From Syntrophaceae bacterium UBA4778 (GTDB lineage: Bacteria; Desulfobacterota; Syntrophia; Syntrophales; UBA4778): a stretch of 12,125 bases of DNA. A model generated the notes under the pieces. The model had not been told where the DNA came from. It searched no databases and saw only the letters and a list, made by a program, of their open reading frames with translations. The stretch lies in contig DHHG01000083.1 in assembly GCA_002403175.1 (NCBI GenBank), forward strand, positions 1 to 12,125. The letters run 5' to 3'. This document shows, in pieces, positions 6,130-12,125 of this stretch. Made by a program: the position numbers and the translations under genes. Within the stretch, counting starts at the first letter, position 1, and each line of letters opens with the position of its first letter.

Positions 6130-7377
6130 ATGAGTAACAGTAAAGATGTTGTGGCTGTCATCAGCCAAATCGCGCTGAAGCTGATAAAGGCGAATCCGGG
6201 ATTGATTCTGCTGGGGTCGGCTATTGCGGAAAAAGCAGGAAAAGAACTGCCTGTCGATGAGGGTACGATAACCGCGATAAGAGGGATCGTTTCCGAGACA
6301 CCCGAAGTTCAGACGAGCGTTGCGGCGGATCTGGGACGGCTTATTACCCTTCTGTGCATGTCTGCCAATCAGGAACGTGAGAACAATCCTGACCTGGGCA
6401 GTGAGGATCGGGGTAAAGCGGCAAGGGATTTCTTCTCCAACACCGATTTCGGAGAGATTTTGGAAGTCTTGGAGAAATCGGAAGGGGGCGTTCAAGCGGC
6501 AATGGGTGCTTTCAACGAGGCCCTTTGGTCATATCCGGGAAAAGTTGGATGCATCATGTCTATGTCGACATCGTTTTTCAGGATCATGGTCAGGGTCCTT
6601 ACGGAAGCCTTGGCTCCCATTAAGTACGGCGATCCGTCCTCGACGGCGGATATGATCTGCACCTTGATCCGGGATATAAAGCCTGAAGAAATGGCCAAAT
6701 TGGGCGATGCGGTAGGAGAACTGATCCGGCGGGTACACACCGGGAGTCAACTTATCGGCAAGGGGGACAAATCCAAATTGGAATTCTATTTGGATGACCT
6801 GACTGCTGCCTATCACAAGGCGAAAGATCCTTATCTTCAGAAAATGTTGCCTATCTATCTCGGAGAGATACGAGAATCGTTTGCCAAAGCTTCCGCTCGT
6901 TCACTGAAGAGCAACGAGGAAATCTTCTTTGCTCAGTTGGCTTCTTTGGGAGCTGTTAAAACATTGGGTTTGAAGGCAAAGGCCGCGCGGTTGAGCGTCT
7001 TTGAGGCAGCGGATGATGAAAAACTCGGCTCGGTTATATCTGATACCGTAAATGAATTTGGAAAATATGATGCCGCCGAATTGGTAAACAGCCTCTGCCG
7101 CATTCTGAACAAACTGCATGACGTCAAGCCGGACCTGTTTGGCAACCTCCTTTCCGGAATCACGGATTCCATTGCATCGGATGAAGTCAGGAAAACGGCC
7201 TCCTGGTTGGTTCCGGATGCTGTGAACGCCGTAAAGCCACTGATCCAGGATCTGAAACCGGTATTGCTGAGAGGACTAGCCGAACTGATCAGGAATGACG
7301 GCTACTCTGATGCTGAACACGATGAAGCAGTAAACGAACTGAGAGCGGCTCTCAGCGTTTCAGGAGGTGCAAGATGA
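6130..7377 (+). CDS. Unrecognised all-helical protein coupled to the BcrC-like gene
   Basis: I do not recognise this family. The ATG at 6130 (415 residues) is preferred over the in-frame ATG at 6121, because AAAGGAG ends at 6120: the spacing is 9 bases to 6130 and none to 6121. The sequence looks almost entirely alpha-helical and soluble, with no signal peptide, transmembrane segment, cofactor-binding motif or CxxC pair. A weak internal repeat of helix, K/D-x-x-P turn, helix appears near residues 13-38 (LIKANPGLILLG), 173-203 (LIRDIKPEEMAKLG, ELIRR), 316-350 (DVKPDLFGNLL) and 364-390 (LIQDLKPVLLRG, ELIRN). This suggests a solenoid-like or bundle scaffold. Its stop overlaps the next start codon by four bases (ATGA), so it is probably made together with the reductase subunits. 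An accessory, chaperone or subunit role is inferred. Confidence 0.8.
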   Translation: MSNSKDVVAVISQIALKLIKANPGLILLGSAIAEKAGKELPVDEGTITAIRGIVSETPEVQTSVAADLGRLITLLCMSANQERENNPDLGSEDRGKAARDFFSNTDFGEILEVLEKSEGGVQAAMGAFNEALWSYPGKVGCIMSMSTSFFRIMVRVLTEALAPIKYGDPSSTADMICTLIRDIKPEEMAKLGDAVGELIRRVHTGSQLIGKGDKSKLEFYLDDLTAAYHKAKDPYLQKMLPIYLGEIRESFAKASARSLKSNEEIFFAQLASLGAVKTLGLKAKAARLSVFEAADDEKLGSVISDTVNEFGKYDAAELVNSLCRILNKLHDVKPDLFGNLLSGITDSIASDEVRKTASWLVPDAVNAVKPLIQDLKPVLLRGLAELIRNDGYSDAEHDEAVNELRAALSVSGGAR

Positions 7378-8519
7378 AGATTATTGACAAATTGAGGGAG
7401 GCGGCCACCGTCTTAAATAACACTTCCGTACAGCAGTGGAAAAAGAACGGAGGTAAGGTCGTCGGATACACCTGCACCTTCCTTCCTGCTGAAATAATTC
7501 ACGCTGCGGGACTGCTTCCGCTTCGACTCAGAGGACTTGGCATCACTTCTCTGGCTATGGGAGACACTTATTTCGGCCCGGTAAACTGCAGTGTGGCTAA
7601 GTGTTACCTCCAACTCTCTGCGGAAGGGAAATATGAGTTTCTCGATGGCGCCATCATATCCAATGGCTGCGATTCAATGCGCCGCTTGTACGATAACTGG
7701 CTGGAGGTTGACAGAGATAGACCCGGTTCCGGCGTACTCCCCGGTTTTTTTGAATATCTCAACGTGCCACACAAGGCCGTGGACCACTCCATTGATTTTT
7801 ATAAGGATAAACTACAGAAGTTAATAGGAAAAATAGAAGCGCATTTCGGCGTAAAGATCACCGATCAAAGCCTCGCCAACTCCATCTCTGTGTACAATCA
7901 GGGGCGTGATCTCCTGAAAAAGCTCGATTCCCTCCGATGGAAGGCGGATGTTTCCATTACGGGGGAAGACGCGATGGCTATTCTTATTGCGAGCCAGGTG
8001 CTGCCCCGCGAAGAGTTCAATGCCCTGCTCAGGGAATTCATAGCGGACGCGGAGAAAGCCGAGCCGATCTCAAAAGGAAAAAAACGCATCATGCTGGTAG
8101 GCAGCGCCAATGACGATATTGACTTTGTCAAAGCAGTTGAAGCGAGCGGTGGATTGGTTGTATCGGATACGGTATGCTTTGGAGCCCGTACCTATCGCAA
8201 TAAGGTCAGCGAGGAAGGAAATCCGCTGCATGCCCTCTCCTCCTATTACCTGCAACATAGTCTTTGTCCCCGCATGCTGGGCTTTTATCCGGATCGAATC
8301 GAATATATCAAAGACCTGGTCAAACAATCTCATGTCCAGGGGGCCATCCTTCAGAATGTCCGCTTCTGCGATCTCCATGGGTCTGAAAATGCCGTCATAG
8401 AGAGGGATCTGGAAGAAATAGGCATTCCCTGCATGCGGCTGGAGCGGGAATACGGACCGCTGGCGGAAATCGGCAGGATAAGGCTGCGCCTGGATGCATT
8501 CATGTCGCGCCTTCGATAG
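7374..8519 (+). CDS. 2-hydroxyacyl-CoA dehydratase/benzoyl-CoA reductase family, BcrC/BzdN-like subunit
   Basis: The protein has 381 residues, matching the small catalytic subunit of class I benzoyl-CoA reductase (about 380). The HgdB-type fold is shown by GYTCTFLPAEIIHAAGLLP (31-49), ISNGCDSMRRLYDNW (95-109), VRFCDLHGSENAVIE (329-343) and the C-terminal LEREYGPLAEIGRIRLRLDAF (356-376). Candidate iron-sulfur ligands are Cys72 or Cys77, Cys99 and Cys332. In this family two such subunits form a heterodimer that binds acyl-CoA and low-potential [4Fe-4S] clusters, accepting electrons from an ATP-driven activator. The start is set by AGGAGGT at 7362-7368 and by the ATGA overlap with the helical protein gene. 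Gene order C-B-A-D and two activator genes favour an aryl-CoA reductase over a hydroxyacyl-CoA dehydratase. The actual substrate is unknown. Confidence 0.87.
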   Translation: MKIIDKLREAATVLNNTSVQQWKKNGGKVVGYTCTFLPAEIIHAAGLLPLRLRGLGITSLAMGDTYFGPVNCSVAKCYLQLSAEGKYEFLDGAIISNGCDSMRRLYDNWLEVDRDRPGSGVLPGFFEYLNVPHKAVDHSIDFYKDKLQKLIGKIEAHFGVKITDQSLANSISVYNQGRDLLKKLDSLRWKADVSITGEDAMAILIASQVLPREEFNALLREFIADAEKAEPISKGKKRIMLVGSANDDIDFVKAVEASGGLVVSDTVCFGARTYRNKVSEEGNPLHALSSYYLQHSLCPRMLGFYPDRIEYIKDLVKQSHVQGAILQNVRFCDLHGSENAVIERDLEEIGIPCMRLEREYGPLAEIGRIRLRLDAFMSRLR

Positions 8520-8557
8520 TGTTGCGCCCATAATTAAAATCATGGAGAGGACCAAAA

Positions 8558-9970
8558 ATGAAAAGACAAACAATGGAATATAATTACGACTGGATGGCAT
8601 GGGCCGCAAATGCCGGCGGTGTGAAACTCTTTAACTGCACGCTGAAAGAGATCATGAACTCTATTAAACTTACGCCATCTTATGCCGAATTGAACAAGTT
8701 TATGGGTTCGGTTGGAGCGCCTGCCGTGTTCATGATGATGCTGGAAAAGGAGTACCTGGAAAACATCATAAACGCTCACAAAGAAGGGAAAAAACTCGTC
8801 TTGAATACCTTCCTGGCAAATCAACTGATGCTTAACTGTTTTGACGGCCTTCAACCCATATGCGTTGAGTCCATGACAGGGTTTGCGAGCATCGGTTTCC
8901 GCAATGGTGCAGGAGAATATATGGATTACTGTGTCGAGAAGGGAATGACCGAGACATCCTGTTCCGCCCAGCGCGGTATTATCGGCGCGATTATGGCGGG
9001 TCTCACCAGTTTTGGAAAACCGGATCTTGCACTCGTCGGCGCAGCAGGTCCGTGCGACACGAACTGTAACGCAATTCAATTTTATGCGGACTACGCGAAA
9101 ATTCCGATGATCACGCTCGATACGCCTGCTGAGCTGGTCAGCGATGATGCCGCGGCTTATGAGTTAAAAGAGTTGGAGAGGCTGATTGAACAGATAGAGC
9201 AACTGACGGGCGCTCGATTAAATGAAGACAAGTTGCGGGATGCCCTGAATGAGATGAAGAAGCAAAACGAGATGATCAACGAGATTTTTGAGTTGACACG
9301 TCTCGTGCCGAATCCCATTTCGGCACCGATGACCTTGATAATCGCTTCGATACTAACCCTTAACGCCGGTCATAAAATGTTTACGCAACTACTTGAGGCA
9401 ATTCTGGCGGAGGGAAGAAAAAATGCGGCGGAGGGCAGAGCCGGCACCTTTTCGGGAAAGGAAAAGGGGCGAATCTTTCTATTCTATATCGATCATTACA
9501 CACTCGATGCGAGATTTCATACCTGGTGCATGGAGAACGATTACACGGTCGTTCCCAACATCGTCTATACAACCTACCCGGAGGGCGCCAACTATTCCAA
9601 GGGATATGAGGAAGAGTGCTACCATATCGATACGACCGATCGGCAGTCCATGCTCAAATCCGTTGCCGCCTTGAATTCCCGCCTGGCAATGAACAAGCAG
9701 CTTCGCGGTCCGGTACGCGAAAAAACCCAGTGGCTTAAGGATACCCAGGTTATGGCAAAACTGATGAAGGCCGATTACCTGATGTATGTGGGAACCTATG
9801 GATGCAGAAATACCTGGTCGATCAACAAGATCCTGCAACGCGAGATGGAAAAGCTGGGTTATCCGACATTGCTTATTTTCTGCGATGTGTTTGATGATCG
9901 TTCCGTCACATGGGAGTCCATCCAGGAGCAGATGGAGGAGTTCATAAGCGTAAGGAGGAAGGTAGCATGA
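8558..9970 (+). CDS. 2-hydroxyacyl-CoA dehydratase/benzoyl-CoA reductase family, BcrB/BzdO-like subunit
   Basis: The protein has 470 residues and is the larger partner of the BcrC-like subunit; family members are usually around 435-450. Landmarks are NTFLANQLMLNCFDGLQP (83-100), TETSCSAQRGIIG (131-143), GAAGPCDTNCNA (161-172), LMYVGTYGCRNTW (408-420) and the C-terminal FCDVFDDRSVTWESIQEQ (441-458). Probable cluster ligands are Cys135, Cys166 or Cys170, and Cys416. A charged helical segment (about 204-245) links the two halves. Together with the BcrC-like protein it should form the cytoplasmic, oxygen-sensitive catalytic core that reduces an acyl-CoA, plausibly an aryl-CoA. A GGAGAGG at 8544-8550 precedes the start; the gap from the previous gene is 38 bases. 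Its stop codon overlaps the next gene's start (ATGA at 9967-9970). Confidence 0.87.
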   Translation: MKRQTMEYNYDWMAWAANAGGVKLFNCTLKEIMNSIKLTPSYAELNKFMGSVGAPAVFMMMLEKEYLENIINAHKEGKKLVLNTFLANQLMLNCFDGLQPICVESMTGFASIGFRNGAGEYMDYCVEKGMTETSCSAQRGIIGAIMAGLTSFGKPDLALVGAAGPCDTNCNAIQFYADYAKIPMITLDTPAELVSDDAAAYELKELERLIEQIEQLTGARLNEDKLRDALNEMKKQNEMINEIFELTRLVPNPISAPMTLIIASILTLNAGHKMFTQLLEAILAEGRKNAAEGRAGTFSGKEKGRIFLFYIDHYTLDARFHTWCMENDYTVVPNIVYTTYPEGANYSKGYEEECYHIDTTDRQSMLKSVAALNSRLAMNKQLRGPVREKTQWLKDTQVMAKLMKADYLMYVGTYGCRNTWSINKILQREMEKLGYPTLLIFCDVFDDRSVTWESIQEQMEEFISVRRKVA

Positions 9971-10752
9971 TAACAGCAGGATGTGACATCGGTTCTTTAA
10001 CGACCAAAGCGGTTCTTCTCGACAACAAAAAAATTCTTGGTTACGCCGTAACCAAATCAACCTTTGATCCGGTGATCGGCGCAAACGAGGTAATGGAAAA
10101 AGTAATTCAGAGCTCAGGGCTGAAGAAAGAGGACATCCAATACTGTGTCAGCACCGGCTACGGCAGGGAGCGGATTGTTTTCGCCAATGAAGTGGATTCG
10201 GAGATCACCTGCCATGCCAGAGGCACCCAGTGGCTCGTGCCCTCCGTGCGGACCGTCATTGATGTCGGCGGCCAGGATTGCAAGGCCATGCGGCTGGATG
10301 AAAAAGGCAACCTGGAAAGATTCATCAGCAATGATAAGTGCGCTTCCGGAACGGGAAGGTTTCTGGAGGTCATGGCCAAGCTGCTTGAATTGGAACTGGA
10401 AGAACTGGGGAAGCTTTCCGCACAGGCCCGCGAAGCTATCAAAATGCCCGCAATCTGCACGGCATGGTCGCAGGCGGAAGTTATCGTGAAGCTGAACATG
10501 AATGTTCCCAAGGCGGACATTGCAGCGGGTATCAACAATGCCATGGCCATCCGTATTGCGCTCCTGGCAGGAGCCGTCGGGATTGAAAAAGATGTCTGTA
10601 TGACCGGCGGTGTTGCCAAGAATGTGGGTGTGTTGAAGGCCCTGGAAGAGCATCTCGGAGTGCCGGTTCGCAGGCTCAGGGTGGACCCGCAAATCGTAGG
10701 AGCATTAGGCGCTGCTGTGATCGCAAAAGAGAAGATGGAGGAGGGAAAATAA
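9967..10752 (+). CDS. BadF/BadG/BcrA/BcrD-type ATPase, BcrA/BzdP-like activator subunit
   Basis: The protein has 261 residues from the ATG at 9967. I chose this over a longer in-frame start at 9910 because AAGGAGGAAGG (about 9952-9962) lies just ahead of it and because it gives the typical GCDIGSLTTKAV N-terminus. The fold is ASKHA (actin/Hsp70/sugar kinase): phosphate 1 loop DIGSLTTK (7-14), VIDVGGQDCKA (98-107) and the adenosine motif MTGGVAKNVG (212-221). Cys125 in DKCASGTGRF and Cys164 in AICTAWSQAEV match the two cysteines that hold the [4Fe-4S] cluster shared across the dimer. It hydrolyses ATP to drive electrons to the reductase core. It lacks the extra domain that makes Thauera BcrA longer, so it resembles the Azoarcus BzdP arrangement. 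It probably pairs with the neighbouring BcrD-like protein. Confidence 0.87.
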   Translation: MITAGCDIGSLTTKAVLLDNKKILGYAVTKSTFDPVIGANEVMEKVIQSSGLKKEDIQYCVSTGYGRERIVFANEVDSEITCHARGTQWLVPSVRTVIDVGGQDCKAMRLDEKGNLERFISNDKCASGTGRFLEVMAKLLELELEELGKLSAQAREAIKMPAICTAWSQAEVIVKLNMNVPKADIAAGINNAMAIRIALLAGAVGIEKDVCMTGGVAKNVGVLKALEEHLGVPVRRLRVDPQIVGALGAAVIAKEKMEEGK

Positions 10753-11534
10753 TGATAGTCCTAGGATGTGATATTGGCTCTTTAAGTTCCAAGGCGGTCA
10801 TCATGAAAGATGGCGACATCGTCGCTTCTCAAGTAATTCATTCAAAACCGAAACCGGAAGACTCGGCCAAAGCGGTTACAGAGAAGGCCCTTCAGCAGGC
10901 AGGACTGAAGATGGAGGATATTCAATACTGTATCGGCACGGGCTATGGAAGAAAATCAGTTCCGTTTGCAAACGATACCGAATCCGAAATCGTGTGCCAT
11001 GGGAAAGGCGCCAAATGGAAAATTCCTTCGGTTCGCATGGTGATCGACATCGGAGGCCAGGATGCGAAGGCCATACGGGTAGATGATTCCGGAAACGTCC
11101 TGCAGTATGTGTACAACGATCGGTGCGCGTCCGGTACAGGCAGATTCATCGAGGTCATGGCTGCAGCAATGGATGTCCCTCTGGAAAAGATGGGTGAAAT
11201 ATCGGCCCTGTCCAAGGACACTATTTCAATCTCCAACCAGTGCGTCGTGTTTGCCGAGACTGAGATCATTTCACTCATCAATGCAGGCAAGCCGCGACCG
11301 GATATAGTTGGGGGGCTCCATAAAGCGCTGGCCAATCGTGTTGGCGCGCTCGCTCGCAGCATTGAAATTGAAGACGAAGTCACGATGACGGGCGGAGTAG
11401 CCAAAAACGAAGGTATGGTGAAAGCTCTGGAAGAAGCGATCGGGGCGAAGATTGTAAAATCGGAAATTGACCCGCAGATCATGGGGGCTTTAGGCGCAGC
11501 TCTTATTGCCGGTGATCGGGCAAAAAAATCCTGA
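10752..11534 (+). CDS. BadF/BadG/BcrA/BcrD-type ATPase, BcrD/BzdQ-like activator subunit
   Basis: The protein has 260 residues, a close paralogue of the preceding ATPase, sharing its domain plan and cysteine positions. ASKHA motifs are DIGSLSSKAV (7-16), VIDIGGQDAKAI (98-109) and MTGGVAKNEG (212-221). Cys125 in DRCASGTGRF and Cys164 in NQCVVFAETEI are the expected [4Fe-4S] ligands. The second motif (CVVFAETE) is closer to the form seen in hydroxyacyl-CoA dehydratase activators, while its partner has CTAWSQAE; this supports two distinct subunits of a heterodimer. The start codon shares one base with the previous stop (TAATG), with GGAGG upstream at about 10740-10745, so the two are translationally coupled. 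It would power ATP-dependent electron transfer to the BcrB/BcrC-like core. It ends the core operon. Confidence 0.87.
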   Translation: MIVLGCDIGSLSSKAVIMKDGDIVASQVIHSKPKPEDSAKAVTEKALQQAGLKMEDIQYCIGTGYGRKSVPFANDTESEIVCHGKGAKWKIPSVRMVIDIGGQDAKAIRVDDSGNVLQYVYNDRCASGTGRFIEVMAAAMDVPLEKMGEISALSKDTISISNQCVVFAETEIISLINAGKPRPDIVGGLHKALANRVGALARSIEIEDEVTMTGGVAKNEGMVKALEEAIGAKIVKSEIDPQIMGALGAALIAGDRAKKS

Positions 11535-11671
11535 TTAGAAAGATCAAAAAATGCCTTTGATGTGCACGCAGCAAATGTGCCTCAAGGAGGTGATGGTCAA
11601 GTAGGGTTATTCTCAAAAAAGTATGGTGAGTCTGAATCAGTAAAGATTGGGAAGGAAAATTAGGAGGGAAA

Positions 11672-12118
11672 ATGAAGCGAGTATTTACAGGAATTTGTAT
11701 TTTAGTGGTGCTGATGATTCCGGCATTTGCGTTCTCCATTGAAACAGACGTAACGGATGCGTTTGTGATGCCCGCCGGACTCAATGCGATGATCATGTAT
11801 TACAAGTCGTTCACAGCAGATACCAAATATGTGGATGGCCATGTTGATAATTCGACTACGTATGACTCTGCTAAAGCCAATGTAATCATCGGCAGGGTGG
11901 TCCATTACGGTAAACTCTACGGTGATGCCGTATACAATATCAATGTCTTGCTTCCGATGGGGAGTCAGGAAGTCGAGACAAGGGGAGGCTCATCGCCTGT
12001 GACCAGCAATTTCAAGCAGACTGGCAGCGGGATTGGCGACATGGTTGTGCAAGCCGCTGCCTTTATACCCCTGTGGAAGAAGTCGGCCCCCTCGGGGCAC
12101 CTCCCTGTTGCCTCATAA
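11672..12118 (+). CDS. Secreted outer-membrane 'MetA-pathway of phenol degradation'-type protein, apparently truncated
   Basis: The first 22 or so residues form a signal peptide (basic MKR, hydrophobic core ICILVVLMIPAFA, likely cut after AFA). The mature part has PAGLNAMIMYY, alternating strands and GSGIGDMVVQAAAFIPLW. These fit the PF13557-type transporter family, beta-barrel outer-membrane proteins often found beside aromatic or hydrocarbon degradation genes. Members are usually near 300 residues, but this frame stops after 148 at TAA 12116-12118. The residues before the stop (SGHLPVAS) and the in-frame codons after it (I, N) look like uninterrupted family sequence, so the stop may be a nonsense mutation; the window ends before this can be judged. 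AGGAGG at 11662-11667 precedes the start by four bases. The 137-base gap from the ATPase gene contains no clear terminator, so it may belong to the operon. Confidence 0.65.
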   Translation: MKRVFTGICILVVLMIPAFAFSIETDVTDAFVMPAGLNAMIMYYKSFTADTKYVDGHVDNSTTYDSAKANVIIGRVVHYGKLYGDAVYNINVLLPMGSQEVETRGGSSPVTSNFKQTGSGIGDMVVQAAAFIPLWKKSAPSGHLPVAS

Positions 12119-12125
12119 ATAAATG

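Noticed and set aside
9910..9966. Longer start for the BcrA-like ATPase
   Set aside because: It would add 19 residues not found in the family and overlap the BcrB-like gene by about 60 bases; the ATG at 9967 has a strong ribosome binding site.
11543..11561. ATCAAA-N7-TTTGAT inverted repeat after the BcrD-like gene as a terminator
   Set aside because: AT-only-rich short stem with no T-run after it; too weak to call.
1..12125. CRISPR array or defence system
   Set aside because: No regularly spaced direct repeats and no defence-type genes; the repeated elements seen are isolated hairpins.

Overview
The window looks like chromosome from a strictly anaerobic Gram-negative bacterium, most likely a Desulfobacterota (deltaproteobacterial) syntroph or sulfate reducer. 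That placement is inferred from gene content: oxygen-sensitive BCR/HAD-family iron-sulfur enzymes, a sigma54 activator beside a sigma54 promoter, and a secreted outer-membrane-type protein. No RNA gene or taxonomic marker is present.

Layout. (1) Positions 2-1259: the 3' part of a thiolase-like (TLP1/SCP-x-type) gene, open at the window edge and broken by a frameshift in a G5A7 run at 406-417. (2) 1260-1891: about 630 bases without a convincing gene, holding small hairpins and, just before the next gene, a perfect 13-bp palindrome. (3) 1892-3838: a sigma54-dependent transcriptional activator with two PAS sensor domains, an AAA+ domain and a Fis-type HTH. (4) 3839-4414: a regulatory intergenic region with a cluster of CTTG-loop hairpins, an inverted repeat that could be the activator's binding site, and a -24/-12 sigma54 promoter at 4306-4321. 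(5) 4415-11534: a tight same-strand operon encoding an ABM-fold small protein, a short GMC-family flavoprotein, an unrecognised all-helical protein, and four genes in the order C-B-A-D that match ATP-dependent class I benzoyl-CoA reductase (bcrCBAD / bzdNOPQ). (6) 11672-12118: the N-terminal half of a secreted outer-membrane protein of the 'MetA-pathway of phenol degradation' type, ending at an in-frame stop that may be a nonsense mutation.

How it may work together (inference): the PAS activator senses a substrate or redox state, binds upstream of 4306 and drives the operon. The porin-like protein could admit a hydrophobic, perhaps aromatic, compound. The paired ATPases (BcrA/BcrD-like) would pump low-potential electrons into the BcrB/BcrC-like iron-sulfur reductase, which reduces an acyl-CoA. 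The GMC flavoprotein and the helical protein are not part of the known benzoyl-CoA reductase core. The helical protein overlaps the BcrC-like start codon, so it is the best candidate here for an undescribed component. No CoA ligase, ferredoxin or ring-opening enzyme lies in the window, so the substrate cannot be named.
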